Assembly (NCBI GenBank): GCA_021234155.1
Contig: JAJEKV010000032.1
Span: 13,284,283-13,348,282, forward strand
Length of the DNA: 64,000 nt
Direction of reading: 5' to 3'
Origin: Isoetes taiwanensis
Taxonomy: Eukaryota; Streptophyta; Lycopodiopsida; Isoetales; Isoetaceae
Shown: positions 1 to 10,778 of the stretch, piece after piece
Numbering within the stretch: position 1 is the stretch's first letter
Layout: every line of letters starts with the position of its first letter
Translations under genes and position numbers: made by a program
The notes under the pieces: model-generated
The model's input: the letters and a program-made list of their open reading frames with translations, nothing else
Told to the model about the DNA's origin: nothing
Databases searched by the model: none

Positions 1-130
1 TTTTTGGTATGCAGATTGCAGGCTTGAAGATACTGAAGCTAGGGAATCGAAAGTATCCAAGGAATCCAAGGAAAATGAGTTCACAGATCCACTTCAGGCC
101 AGAAATAATGGGAGCATAATTAACAAGGAT

Positions 131-1683
131 ATGGCAGAGCCTTTCATTCCATGGAATAGAGTGAATGGAAGTGCAAGAAGAATTGCAAAAAAAAAAGGAT
201 GGAAAAGGAAAAGGAACAGCCTCCTGATAACAACTTCAACAAAGGCAGATCTGGAACTGACAATGCTTCCTTATTCAAATCAAGATCGGCAGATAATCAA
301 AGATATATGCTAAAAGGGAAATCCAAAGTTGATTTTGGCATTGACTTACATTCTACTTTATCTCAAATAGCCCGAGAGTCTAGATCCAAATTCAACCACC
401 TTCCAAGCACTTCAAATTCAAAATCAAATTGGGGTTTACCAATTTGGAAGCCCTCCAAGGGTACGAGAGATTCATTAACTATGGAAATACAAAACAAGTA
501 CTCATTGAAATCAAATGAGGTAAAGGAAAACAACCAAGTTTCTGAGATCAGTACAGTTATGAATAAGAAAGGAAATAGCCTCACAACTTCAACAAAGCAC
601 CAAGTTGACTCTGTTATTGCTCCAGCTCCTACTCATAAACATCCTGAGCAACCCAAGCATGTACAGCATCAACAGCATTACCAGCAAATTCAGCAACTTC
701 AGCATCAATCCCAGCAGATTTCAAAGGTAGATCTTTCTCATAAAAATAAGTCATCTTCATCGACAACAACATCTGAGGATGATCAGGAGGTAACTTTCTG
801 CTCAAATCAATTTGCTGTTTTTGCTAACTTACCTGCAGACCAAATTGAGCTATTGCACCCCAATTCTGTCAATCAGCCACTTAGATCTATTGAGATCACC
901 ATTGAGAATCAGGCTTCTCCCATTCCAAAACATTATCCAAAGCTTGCTTATAAACCAAAACCAAAAGACTCTTTCATTGATCTCATTGACATTACCATTC
1001 CTGATAGCCCTTTCTCCCTATCCCAAAATCATTTTTCCATCTCTGAGACAGTTGCCAGACAGTTGGCCACCATAGATTTCTCAAAGGAAAAAATGGTTGG
1101 GGATAAGAATGATTGTTCCAACCCAAATCAAGAGACAAATGCAGATCTTGCAGAGGATGATCAAAGGGGAAATAAGATTCCAGATGAGGGTGATGTTGAG
1201 TATGTTCCTGAGACACCAGAATTTCCTGCTCTAAATCCAGACCTCAACTTAAGGACAGATGACATCAATCTATCCAGGCAAGTTCTCAATCCAATAAGTA
1301 TAAGTTTAAATAATGCTTGCTCTAATGCTAATAAAACTGGTAATGCTTATAATTTGATAAACTCTGATACTCCAGTTAACAAATTATTTGAATTCATTCC
1401 GGGTGGTGCTTCTTCTGAAACTGAAAGTGAAAGTGACTTTGAGAATTATAAAGAAAATGTAGATCTAAATGACAAAGGTAACTGGGACTATGAATATTAT
1501 TTAAGTAGCTATCAGCCCAGTGAGGATTTGTCTAAAGATATCTCTAAAGAGAATTCCTCCAAGAACTCCAGGGGTAGAAAAAAAACCATTGTTTCTGTCC
1601 CCAAAAATGCTCCTGCTAGCAACACCAGAAGTAAACAAAAGAAAAAAGAAAAAAGGGGAAAAGGGAAAAACAAAAGGCTATAA
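131..1683 (+). pseudogene. LINE-A1 ORF1, C-terminal half, frameshifted
   Basis: This is the low-complexity C-terminal part of a plant LINE ORF1 protein, which binds the element RNA. The N-terminal DUF4283 and CCHC knuckle lie outside the window. The basic segment NGSARRIAKKK (about 170-196) matches NGSARRKAKKQ in LINE-A3, which fixes the frame. That frame is lost in a ten-A run at 187-196, and the frame open to the stop at 1681-1683 lies one base off. Any initiation at 199 would be accidental. The rest is rich in Ser, Asn and Gln, with a His/Gln-rich stretch around 655-720 and a Lys-rich end. The A-run shift could be a real mutation or an assembly error. Confidence 0.75.
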
Positions 1684-1751
1684 TATAAAATTACTGTAAA
1701 AGGCTACAAAAGGCTATAATTTCTGTTATTGTTTGCTTCTAATCTAGCCTA

Positions 1752-4700
1752 ATGAAGATTGTTTCCTGGAATCTAAGAGGGATAAAAGGTGTTTTAAAGA
1801 GAAGGAGAGTTATTTCACAGCTTAAGACCTACAAAGCTGATGTTATTCTTCTCCAAGAACATAAACTCCAGAAATTTGAGTGTGCTAATCTAGGTGATTG
1901 GATAATCCCAGGCAGTAGCTCCATCTGGATAGAAGCTAATGGAACTTCGGGTGGCATATGTATGATTTGGAAAAACATGGAAAATGTATCTTTTTACAAT
2001 AGCCCTACTAATATGTGGCAGGTTACTATCTTTAAGGTCCAGGATAATCATTTTGGCCTTATCAACATCTATGCTTCTACTAATCCTAAAGATAGAGAAG
2101 CTCTGTGGGTTGACATGAATAATTGGATTAAGAATCAAGTGGTTTCAGATTGGATAATTGCAGGTGATTTCAATAACACTCCCTCTTGGGATCAAAAGCT
2201 TGGAAGTAAGATTAACATGTCAAGGCTGGAAAAAAACAATTGGAATAATCTTTTGGATGAAAATTCCTTCATTCTTATTCCCTCCTCTACTGCCAAATAC
2301 TCTTGGTCAAATAAGAGAAAGGGTGAGGCTAGAGTTTACTGTGCCTTAGACAGATTTTATCTGAATGCTTCCAATTCTAATTTCTGGGATAATGTCTATG
2401 TTATATCTGATGAGTCTGTTTCCATTTCAGATCATCAACCTCAGTTCCTTTGTACTAATCATCAAATCTCTCTTCCTAGAGCTGGTAATATTCCCTATAA
2501 GTTCAACACCAGTCTGCTCCATAATGAGACCTTTTGTGATCAATTCAAAACATTCTATTCCAGCTTGACCCCTGTTACAGATCACAATTCTATGAAGGAT
2601 TTTTACTTCAAGATTAAATCCTCTAAATCTTGGATCAAATCTTGGTCCAATTCCCTCCACAAATCTAAAATGGCTGAAAAAAATACACTCTTACAGAAAA
2701 TGAGGGATATTAGAATGGCTCTCCAGAGCAATCCTCTTAATGCTATTCTGCATATTCAAGAAGAAGATATTGAAAGGCAGATCAAACTTATTGAAGAGCT
2801 TGAAGCAAAAGGGGCTGCTATTAAATGCAAGATCAAGTATGCTACTGAAATGGACTCAGGTTGTTCAAAATTCTTCTACAGAGCAGCTAAATCCAGACAG
2901 CTTAGAAATTCGATCTCTGATGTGCTTGATGATCAGGGCTCCATTTTGAACAATCCTGGAGACATTTCAAATTTCTTTTCCATCAAATATTCCAAGCTGT
3001 TCACCCAGGAAACATCATGTGACATATCTGAGACAACAAAAGCTAGGAATTTCAAGAATCTTATTGATCAAATTATTCCACCAGAGCACCCTAAAATGGA
3101 TTGTTCTGTAAACAGCCTACCTACCTTAGAGGAAGTCTTAGCTATTCTAAAGAGTTTCAAGCATGGTAAATCACCTGGGCCAGATGGCTTCCCTCCTGAA
3201 TTCTATCTACATTTCTGGGATATAATCAAGCTTGATCTAATGGCTTTTATCAAAGGTTTTTGGAACTCGGGCCATCTACATCCTTCTATTTCTAGTGGTT
3301 TCATCACTCTCATCCCTAAAGTTGATAAACCAAGTAATTTCCTTGATTGTAGGCCTATTTCTCTTACTAATACCTCTTACAAAATTTGTGCTAAGATTAT
3401 TGCTTCAAGGATAAAAGATCATTTGCAAAAGGTCATAAGTTCGAATCAATCTGCTTTCTTACCAAATAGGTTTATCCTGGAAAATTATGTGGCTGCCATG
3501 GAAGGTTTGCACTGGAACAAAGTATCAAATCAGGATTGTATTCTCCTTAAACTTGATTTTAAAAAGGCCTTTGATACTATTAATTGGGATTTCATTAATT
3601 TTGCTATGCTCAAGCTTGGGTTTGACTCTGACCTGATTAAATTAATTATGGGGCTCAATCAAAGATCCAGCTCAGCTATTCTCATCAATGGCTCCCCAGA
3701 TACTTTCTTTCCTCTCACTAAAGGAGTGAGACAAGGTTGCCCTCTTGCTCCTTATCTTTTCATTACTGTGACTGAATTATTGACTAAAGCAGTCATGTTT
3801 CATCAAAATAATGGAGATATTACTGGCTTAAAGGCTCCTGATAATGTCAACTCTCTAAGTATGCTTCAATATGCTGATGACACATTCACTTTCCTCAAGA
3901 ATGATCTTAACAATATCACTGCATTTTTAAATATTATCAAGGATTTCAAGTCTTCAATCGGTATACATCTAAACTTGGATAAATGTAGCATCATGGCTGA
4001 TATTCCAAACTCTCAAATTGCAGGGATTAATGTCATTAGTACTAATCAAGCTACTAAACTGCTTGGTATGCCTCTTTCATTGAATGCAAATCTCTCTGGT
4101 TTATGGACCCCTATTGTTGACAAAATCCGTGCCAAGCTGCATATCTATAGGAATAGTATATCTCTGGCTGGGAGAGTTGTAATTGCCAATGCTGTGCTTG
4201 CCAGTTCTCACATGTATTTCTCCTCTGCTCTGGTGGCTCCAGCATTTATCTATAAGCAAATTGAAAGGATCATTAGGCAGTTCATTTGGAATGGAAATAA
4301 TCAGGTTAACTGGAATACTATTGCCAGGAAAAAAAAAGAGGGTGGTTTCAACTGTAAAATTCTTCATAAGCAAGCTCAAGCTCTTGCTGGTAAATTCATT
4401 TGGAAGGCTATAAATGGATCTTCAAGTGCTGCTTCTATTTTTATTAATTATTGGATTTCTAAAAGTAATCCTGCTGGGCATCCTTCTGTGACTCATGCTC
4501 TTCCTGATTCTGCCTTTTGTGATCTTCACATTGCTCCCAATATTTCCCCTTTGATGAGAAATTTTATTAAAGCATGGAATAGCATCTCTCCAGCTTTTTC
4601 CTATGCTGAAGTCAATTCTGCTCATTCTGCAATGCCTATCTTTTGGTCACCTATCTTTAAAGATCATCCTAATCATGTTCTTGCCCTCAAGCACCCTCAG

Positions 4701-6092
4701 ATCTACAAAAGGTGGTCCTCTTCAGCTATCACTACTATTGGAGATCTTTGGAACAACAACAGATGGATTACTTGGACCTGTCTGAGAAGGAAGATTAATG
4801 GTACATTAACTGATAAAAAGATATATCTTCACATCAGGAATGTTATGGGAGATAAAACCCCTTCTGTGGCTCATAATACTGCATCTGATTGGATGTTAAG
4901 TAATAAATCTAGATATAAGGTTTCCCTTATCTATGACTATCTAAATCAGAATGCTAGCATTGCTAAATCTGCTTATTCTTGGAACTTGGATATTGCTGCT
5001 TTCAAAACTTTGATTTCTAATGTCTGGAATTCTTATTCTCCAAATAAAATATCATTTTTCATCTGGCTGATTGCAAACAAAAGTGTTTCTTGCCTGGAAT
5101 CCTTTTCCAAGAGAAATCCAAATGTTTCTCCCTTATGTCCTCTTAAATGCAACAATGTGGAAAGTATGGATCATATTTTTTTCTGCCCTAAACTCAGGCA
5201 CTTTTGGAGATGGTTTGAGCATTACTTTGGAATTCATGACAGAAGCTCCATCATCCAGTTACTTCAAACCAATAATCCATATTATAATACTATTATCTTT
5301 TTAGCTTTATGGAATATTTGGAAGTCTAGAAACAGATGTCTTTATGGTCACAAAAATTTTTCTACAACTTGGATTAAGATTCATTTCAAATATGATGTTG
5401 AGTTATGTGCAACAAAGACACAAAAAATCAGATTATCGACAACTATGACAAAAGTCTTTGGAACCAAATTGGTATTTTTCAAGGGTATTTTAACCTGTTC
5501 AATTCCAATCTATCTTACACAAATTCTAACTAAACTCTTCCTCGTAGGATACATGGAGCTTTGCAGAGGTCATCAGAGAAGAAAATTCGATAGAGGAGCA
5601 GACAGATATGAAGTCAAGCTGTATGGGGATGAGAGAATTCATGAACACCAGGTCAAATTTCCCCCTCATAATCAATGGACAGTCAGAGAGATGATCAGGG
5701 ACAACGAAATCAGTAAGGCAAGAGAAAGGATATGGGCAGACATTTACACAAGGGAAGTCATGCAAATGTATTATATGTTTCGGTTCATTAACTCCAACCA
5801 TCATGAATTCACTGAAAGACAGTTCAACAGATATAGGCAGATGTATTACACTCACAGAATGTTGGCTGATGCTTATGGCACACTTATTCTTCTCATGGTT
5901 CAGCAAGATTTCTACAGACTGATAAGGGATAATCTATGGATGGCTGATTCCTATGTCATGGGAACTGCTGACTCTTTCACTCAAACCTATAACCAGCTCT
6001 TCCATAATGCCATAAACTCAGATGACCCAAAGATCCCTACCATCCCTGATGACCTATACATTGACAGTATTGCCTCCTCGGTGGTGCAATAG
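1752..6092 (+). CDS. LINE-A1 ORF2: endonuclease-reverse transcriptase with C-terminal extension
   Basis: This is the intact LINE polyprotein that nicks target DNA and copies the element RNA onto it. The start MKIVSWNLRGIKG is shared with sister ORF2s in this window. The APE-type endonuclease spans about residues 1-235, with Asn7, Glu36 in LQEHK, a GDFNNTPSWD motif and SDHQPQ. The reverse transcriptase starts after KSPGPDGFPPEF (about 474), has LDFKKAFDT near 601 and the catalytic YADD at 707-710. A zf-RVT region with Cys/His residues lies around 1070-1160. Residues about 1267-1446 form an extra basic, then aromatic and probably helical part that I do not recognise and that is not RNase H-like. 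At 1446 codons it is long for the family. The uninterrupted frame suggests a fairly recent insertion. Confidence 0.93.
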   Translation: MKIVSWNLRGIKGVLKRRRVISQLKTYKADVILLQEHKLQKFECANLGDWIIPGSSSIWIEANGTSGGICMIWKNMENVSFYNSPTNMWQVTIFKVQDNHFGLINIYASTNPKDREALWVDMNNWIKNQVVSDWIIAGDFNNTPSWDQKLGSKINMSRLEKNNWNNLLDENSFILIPSSTAKYSWSNKRKGEARVYCALDRFYLNASNSNFWDNVYVISDESVSISDHQPQFLCTNHQISLPRAGNIPYKFNTSLLHNETFCDQFKTFYSSLTPVTDHNSMKDFYFKIKSSKSWIKSWSNSLHKSKMAEKNTLLQKMRDIRMALQSNPLNAILHIQEEDIERQIKLIEELEAKGAAIKCKIKYATEMDSGCSKFFYRAAKSRQLRNSISDVLDDQGSILNNPGDISNFFSIKYSKLFTQETSCDISETTKARNFKNLIDQIIPPEHPKMDCSVNSLPTLEEVLAILKSFKHGKSPGPDGFPPEFYLHFWDIIKLDLMAFIKGFWNSGHLHPSISSGFITLIPKVDKPSNFLDCRPISLTNTSYKICAKIIASRIKDHLQKVISSNQSAFLPNRFILENYVAAMEGLHWNKVSNQDCILLKLDFKKAFDTINWDFINFAMLKLGFDSDLIKLIMGLNQRSSSAILINGSPDTFFPLTKGVRQGCPLAPYLFITVTELLTKAVMFHQNNGDITGLKAPDNVNSLSMLQYADDTFTFLKNDLNNITAFLNIIKDFKSSIGIHLNLDKCSIMADIPNSQIAGINVISTNQATKLLGMPLSLNANLSGLWTPIVDKIRAKLHIYRNSISLAGRVVIANAVLASSHMYFSSALVAPAFIYKQIERIIRQFIWNGNNQVNWNTIARKKKEGGFNCKILHKQAQALAGKFIWKAINGSSSAASIFINYWISKSNPAGHPSVTHALPDSAFCDLHIAPNISPLMRNFIKAWNSISPAFSYAEVNSAHSAMPIFWSPIFKDHPNHVLALKHPQIYKRWSSSAITTIGDLWNNNRWITWTCLRRKINGTLTDKKIYLHIRNVMGDKTPSVAHNTASDWMLSNKSRYKVSLIYDYLNQNASIAKSAYSWNLDIAAFKTLISNVWNSYSPNKISFFIWLIANKSVSCLESFSKRNPNVSPLCPLKCNNVESMDHIFFCPKLRHFWRWFEHYFGIHDRSSIIQLLQTNNPYYNTIIFLALWNIWKSRNRCLYGHKNFSTTWIKIHFKYDVELCATKTQKIRLSTTMTKVFGTKLVFFKGILTCSIPIYLTQILTKLFLVGYMELCRGHQRRKFDRGADRYEVKLYGDERIHEHQVKFPPHNQWTVREMIRDNEISKARERIWADIYTREVMQMYYMFRFINSNHHEFTERQFNRYRQMYYTHRMLADAYGTLILLMVQQDFYRLIRDNLWMADSYVMGTADSFTQTYNQLFHNAINSDDPKIPTIPDDLYIDSIASSVVQ

Positions 6093-6422
6093 TTCTTTCT
6101 TTGGTTTTGCAGGTATGGTAGCAGAGATAAGCTTGCTGATTGGACATCAAATGGAGTTATTTATAGGAAGAACTCATTTTGCTGAAACAGTTGTTATAGC
6201 AAACAGATCATCACCAGATCATACATCTAAAGTGCCTTACAAGACTTGAGCAGGAAATTTAACTACAGTTTGACCAGACTTTGACTAAAAATTGTGTTGC
6301 TGAATTGCTACTTGAATTTTGGTTACTTTCTTCTTTTTCATTTGGTAAAACCTATCTATGAAGGTTACCAAACTACTATGTATGTATTTCCTTAATTAAT
6401 GAAAAAATCATCTCGTACTCTC

Positions 6423-6451
<29 letters not shown>
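6093..6451 (+). other. LINE-A1 3' UTR and poly(A) tail
   Basis: About 330 bases of noncoding sequence follow the ORF2 stop and end in an uninterrupted A run at 6423-6451. A TAATGAAAAA stretch near 6396 could serve as a weak polyadenylation signal. The sequence directly after the A run is reverse transcriptase coding sequence of LINE-A2 in the opposite orientation. Confidence 0.85.
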
Positions 6452-6455
<4 letters not shown>

Positions 6456-8197
6456 TGCTTCACTGGCTGCAATGTAGTTGTCTAGAATAAACCTACCAGA
6501 AAGAAAACTTGATTGGCAGGTGCTGACTGAATTGTGCAAGTGCATAAGGATCCGAAAGGAGAGAATCTTGGCTAGAATTTTGTAGGTAGTATTGGTCAGA
6601 GATATAGGTCTCCAATCATTTATTTTACTGGGATTCTTGACCTTAGGTATCAAAGTGATAAGACTGGAATTAAAGGCTGGGTAAACCGAGGCTGCATCCC
6701 ATGCTCCCTTGATAAATTCCATAAAGTCTTCCTTCATCACAATCCAGAAGGTTAGAAAAAACTCAGGGGGGAAGCCATCAGGCCCTGGGCTTTTGCCTTT
6801 TTCCATGTTCTTTAATGCTTGCAACACCTCCTTATCATCAGGGTAACCATCTAGATCTTCCTCCATGGTCTTGGTTTCTGGGATGTTTTTGAAGAAATTG
6901 TTCATAGCCTCTTCTTCTTCAACACTGTATTCAGCTCCTTTGAACATGTTGCTATATTGTTCCAGAAAATCTGCCTTAATGTCTTGCTCATCCTCAATTT
7001 TGTCCCCATTATCGTGTTCCACCATAGTGATGGAATTGTTAATAAGTTTATTCTTAGCAACTCTAAAGAAATATTTTGAGCTGCCTTGATCCATCTTATT
7101 GTATTGGCAGATCTTTGCTCTTAAGGCCATCCCTTTTGCTTCTTTCTCCTCTATGGCCTTGATGTTATTTTCCAGTAATATCTCCTGCTTATGAAGATTT
7201 GCACTCAAAGGGTTGAGCTCTAGTTCCTGTCTGATATCCTTCATTTCTTTTAGGAGCTTATTCTTTTCCTCTCGGCATTTTGCTTGTCTAGCTTTTCCCC
7301 ATTCTTTAATCCAATTTTTACAGATTTTTAATTTTCTGCTGAATTCTTTCATAGATTGATGTCTCCCTACTGCAGGTTGAGTGAGGTAGAAACTCCTGAA
7401 TTCAGAGACAAAACTGGGGTTACCTAGCAGGGAGCAGTTAAATTTGAAAGGGGAGTTTGTAGGTTTGGTAGTGGTGTGAACTTCAGGAATTTCCAGAATT
7501 TGAGGGAAATGATCTGAAAGGATATTCCCATCATCTCCAGTAACTATGCAGTTGTCAAGGCAGGAGATATTAGGATTTATGACATAAAATCTATCCAATG
7601 TGCAGTAGGTTCTCTCAGCTCCTTGTCTTTTGTTGGACCAGGTGAATTTAGAGTTGGCAGAGGGAACATATACTAATCCTGTATCTTGCAGCATGTTTTC
7701 CCACTCTGCTCTTTCACTTCTGGATATATTAATCTTGTTTCCAAGTTTGAGGTTCCATTGTGGGGTGTTGTTTAGGTCCCCCCCAGGATCCAATCATTAA
7801 TATTATCCTGGTCAGTCATCCAATTTTTAATCTCTTTCCATATTGGGGCTCTCTCATTGGGTTCAGTGGGAGCATAAACATTGATTATCCCCAAAGTTTG
7901 CCCCTGCATATCTATAGCTATACTGTGCCATCTATTTGAGGGGCTGCAGTATGAAGAAACAACTTGAAGGGTGGTCCAAAACATTGCAAGCCCACCTTTA
8001 GTGCCCCCGAAAGAAATGATATATGAAGAGCCAGTACCTTTATTGATCCAATCTCCCAGATTGGAAGCTTCAAACTGGGGTAAATGGTGTTCCTGAATCA
8101 TAAGAAGATCAGCTTTATAAGCTCTAGCTAAAGCAATAAATCTTCTTCTCTTTATAGGGCCCTTGATCCCCCTTACATTCCATGAGATGATCTTCAT
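6452..8197 (-). pseudogene. LINE-A2 ORF2, frameshifted and 3'-truncated
   Basis: The protein begins MKIISWNVRGIKGPIKRR and aligns by eye with the LINE-A1 and LINE-A3 ORF2 proteins. The endonuclease runs from the start to about 7500. The frame breaks inside a C7 run at 7778-7784 (G7 on the coding strand), where sister copies read GDFNNTP. One more G would restore frame, so a one-base homopolymer deletion is the simplest explanation. The second part continues through a coiled linker and KSPGPDGFPPEF, then stops making sense after FILDNYIAASEAI at the LINE-A1 poly(A). The catalytic YADD and the zinc-binding end are absent, so no active enzyme can be made. Confidence 0.88.
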
Positions 8198-8236
8198 TTG
8201 TAATAAAGATTGGTGAGAAGGAATAGGGGAGGACCT

Positions 8237-10452
8237 TCAGCAGGATTTGGTCTTCCTTGTGTTGGATGCAGGGCCAGTATAGTTGGGATCTTTTTGGTAG
8301 GTCTTTCTGTGCTTTCTGGATTTCTTGTTAGGAGTGGAGCTCATATTTCCATATAGGTAGTCTCCAATCTTGTCTAGATCCTTTGGGATATTATCTAGGC
8401 CTTCATTATCTGACATTCCTATCTCATCCTCTAAGGTTGCCCAGAACTTTGACAGTATAGGAGTGCAAATCTCTCTTTCTTCATTGGAAACACAGGACCC
8501 AAGTTCTGAATTATTCAAAGTATCAAGGGATTGGGTACTTACCTGGATGGAAGCTTTCTTATCATCCCTTGATTCTCCTCGAGTATGCTCTGGCCCTGGT
8601 GTGTGTAAGTATTCTTCTAGAGCCTCTGCAACAAAACGTTCAACACAAGCAGCATATCTACCATCATCTTTGCATTGAATAAAAGCCTGAAGGAAGGAGA
8701 TATTATCCTCGACTTGCTCTTGATTCTCTTTGTAGGAGGGTTTTGGATTAGATCTTGAGGTGTTTGGGGAATTGGCTTGAGTTGGTGGGATGGACATGGT
8801 GACTGGAGACCGAGATACAATTTCCGAAGAGTGGCGGACTTCGGGTTGTGGTAACCCTTCGGATCCTCATTGGATATAAATTACATTTCATCATGCTTTG
8901 GGGGTAAAGAGTTCCCCTATCTGTATTGCTTTGGAATTGCACTGTGCATCTTGTAAGTGTGTATCTTCTTGAGCCTCCTTTAAAGTCAAGAGACTAAAAC
9001 TGTTACCAGTGTCATAATCTTCCCAATTGACAGCTGACCTCGCCTGCATTGTTTCTATTTCTGAACTTTCTTTATCTGAATCCTTATCCACGCTTTGATT
9101 CTGGGCTTCTGCTTGCCTAGTCTCAATGGGTTTCTACTTTTGTGATTCCTTGCCCTTAAAGTGAGGTTCTGTATCCCAGACATCCTGTTTCTGTGTCTTC
9201 TGTATGTAAATCCTGCATGGGGGGCTGTCCTTGTTGAATTTTGCGTGAAGTTCATTTTCAGCAAAAGATACCTCTTTATTGTGAGTTCTGATAGCTCGTG
9301 ATGTAGACTTTTTCCCCTTCTTTTTGTCCTCAAAGGCCTGTAGGATCCTCTGGGAGAGATCCCAGTTGGCTTGTCGGATTCTTTTCTAGTCCTGTTCTTT
9401 CCTTTGCAATTTCTTATAATTTTCCCTGTGCTCCGTTTGTTTGTCTGTTCTGCCCAAGCCATATATCACTTTCTCCTTTTTGTGGCCATACAAATGCCGA
9501 AATCATCTACCTGTCGCATTCTGCTGTCAGGATCATACTGTTCTGCTTTCTGGGTGTGTCGGGGGTCTTCAAAGGTATTTCTCGGGATGCATTTCACCCC
9601 TCCATGGAATTTCTTTCCACAGATACCACAGTCCGGAGGAAGGCCGCTCCAGTTCAGCTGCAACACACGGTTAGTTCCAAAAAGATCAACGTAAGTCACT
9701 TCTCGGGGGATGGGCTTGAGCAGATCTAGTTGGACATAGACAATTGGGGGTCTATCTGGTCGGAAGGTAGCAGAAATAAAATGTCCAATGGAGTTAAAAA
9801 TTGCCTTGAAGCATTCTTCACTCCAGTAGACAGGGTTGAGACCGTGGGGTTGCAAGAAAACCGTGACCGGGAGGGACTTGGGGGAGGAGGGATCGAAATG
9901 ATAGTCCCATTTTTGGAATTTGATTTGGTACCCTTTGTGTATGACTCGGCTTTTCCTCAGCAAATCAAGAGCAGCTTCCTGGGATGTTAATTCAACCATG
10001 AAGTAAGGGAACTGCCAATGCATGGAAGCAATCTGCACATTCTTATTGAAAGAGTATATTTGTTTGACGATTTCATTCAAATTGAAACCTTCCTTTTCCA
10101 CCCAGCCTACTACCGCATTTTTTTCCAAAGTATATAGCTTGTTTCGGGCTGACTGGAAGTTCAGTTTGATACCTTTGGTGAAGTCTTCATCCGGAGCATG
10201 CAGATACTTCTGCTGATGTAGAATGTTCATCCATTCCGGGTTTGAGAAGATGGGATTCACAGGTCTCGGGAGTTCCGGTAACTCTTCTCGAGTAATATTA
10301 TCCCATTCCGGGATCCCTTGATTCTGCAACATCCACGCAGTGAAGGCCGCCATGTCGAAGCTCCCAAATTGTATGAAGTTCAAGATTGAATCAGTAGCTC
10401 TCGTAATAGCTGGGAAAATCTTAGGAGTGATGGGTGCCTTGGGTACTGTCAT
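8237..10452 (-). pseudogene. LINE-A2 ORF1, DUF4283/zinc-knuckle protein, degraded
   Basis: This is the RNA-binding ORF1 protein typical of plant L1 elements. The most likely ATG is at 10452; the frame also extends upstream through a GTG. Residues about 80-260 form the DUF4283-like fold, followed by a CCHC knuckle CGICGKKFHGGVKC (CX2CX4HX4C). A TGA at 9466-9468 interrupts the same frame just after the basic MATKRRK segment. Further down, the meaningful frame switches: acidic stretches at 8891-9091 and 8237-8797 share another frame and are split by further TGA codons. The C-terminal half is low complexity, ending in a basic KKSRKHRKTYQKD-type tail as in LINE-A1. It is a pseudogene. Confidence 0.82.
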
Positions 10453-10718
10453 GGTCACAATAATGGGGAGCCGTAGGAAGACAGAGAGAATTTTGGGGAA
10501 ATGGGATAGATGATTTGGGGATGTGACGGTTGGGAAGATCGAGGGTGGACTGATCTGAAAGATATGATGGGATCGAGAAGTGACTAGCAGTTGATCAACC
10601 GGAACCTTACATGGGGTTCAAGAAACCCTAGTTAGCGCTTGTTCGAGCGCCAGTACTCCCGCCAAACATCACCGAAGCTCCAAGTCCCGGGCAGCCTGTT
10701 CTAAGTTTTTTGCTTTAG
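10453..10718 (-). other. LINE-A2 leader (5' UTR)
   Basis: This noncoding stretch lies upstream of the ORF1 start and is richer in G and C than its surroundings, like the equivalent region of LINE-A3. No reading frame is evident. The true transcription start is not visible and the upper boundary is set only by the tRNA-like sequence that follows. Confidence 0.45.
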
Positions 10719-10776
10719 GAAGGATTCGAGCCCTGGGCTGTGGCACCCCAGCCCTGAATCTCAACCACTAGGGCAA
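10719..10776 (-). repeat. tRNA-like sequence, possible SINE head
   Basis: Read on the minus strand it has an A-box-like CCTAGTGGTTGAG, a GGGCTG/CAGCCC stem around an 8-nt loop, and a B-box-like GGGCTCGAATCC, in tRNA order and close spacing. That is what a pol III promoter in a tRNA-derived SINE or tRNA pseudogene looks like. A complete acceptor stem is not visible, so it is not called a tRNA gene. It sits at the LINE-A2 5' junction. Confidence 0.35.
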
Positions 10777-10778
10777 AC

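Larger units (their letters stand above)
1..6451 (+). mobile_element. LINE-A1, non-LTR retrotransposon, 5' end outside window
   Basis: A plant L1-type LINE in plus orientation. In order it holds the tail of ORF1, a short spacer, a full ORF2 (endonuclease, reverse transcriptase, zinc-binding region, extra C-terminal part), a 3' UTR and a 29-nt A run at 6423-6451. The missing 5' part would hold the DUF4283 and zinc-knuckle region seen in sister copies LINE-A2 and LINE-A3. The A run abuts the interrupted reverse transcriptase of LINE-A2, so this copy probably inserted into LINE-A2. The other half of LINE-A2 should then lie left of the window. No target-site duplication can be tested because the 5' junction is not visible. 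Confidence 0.93.
6452..10718 (-). mobile_element. LINE-A2, truncated by LINE-A1
   Basis: A minus-strand LINE of the same lineage as LINE-A1 and LINE-A3. From its 5' end it has a leader, ORF1 with DUF4283-like region and zinc knuckle, then ORF2 with endonuclease and the N-terminal part of the reverse transcriptase. ORF2 is lost abruptly at the LINE-A1 poly(A), before the YADD motif. ORF1 carries stops and frame changes and ORF2 has one frameshift, so this copy is older than LINE-A1. The exact 5' end is uncertain. Confidence 0.88.

Noticed and set aside
5526-5906. Antisense 126-codon ORF
   Set aside because: It lies opposite the intact LINE-A1 ORF2 and is its shadow.
10719-10776. A functional tRNA gene
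   Set aside because: No 7-bp acceptor stem can be formed and the D-arm is poor, so only a tRNA-like remnant is supported.
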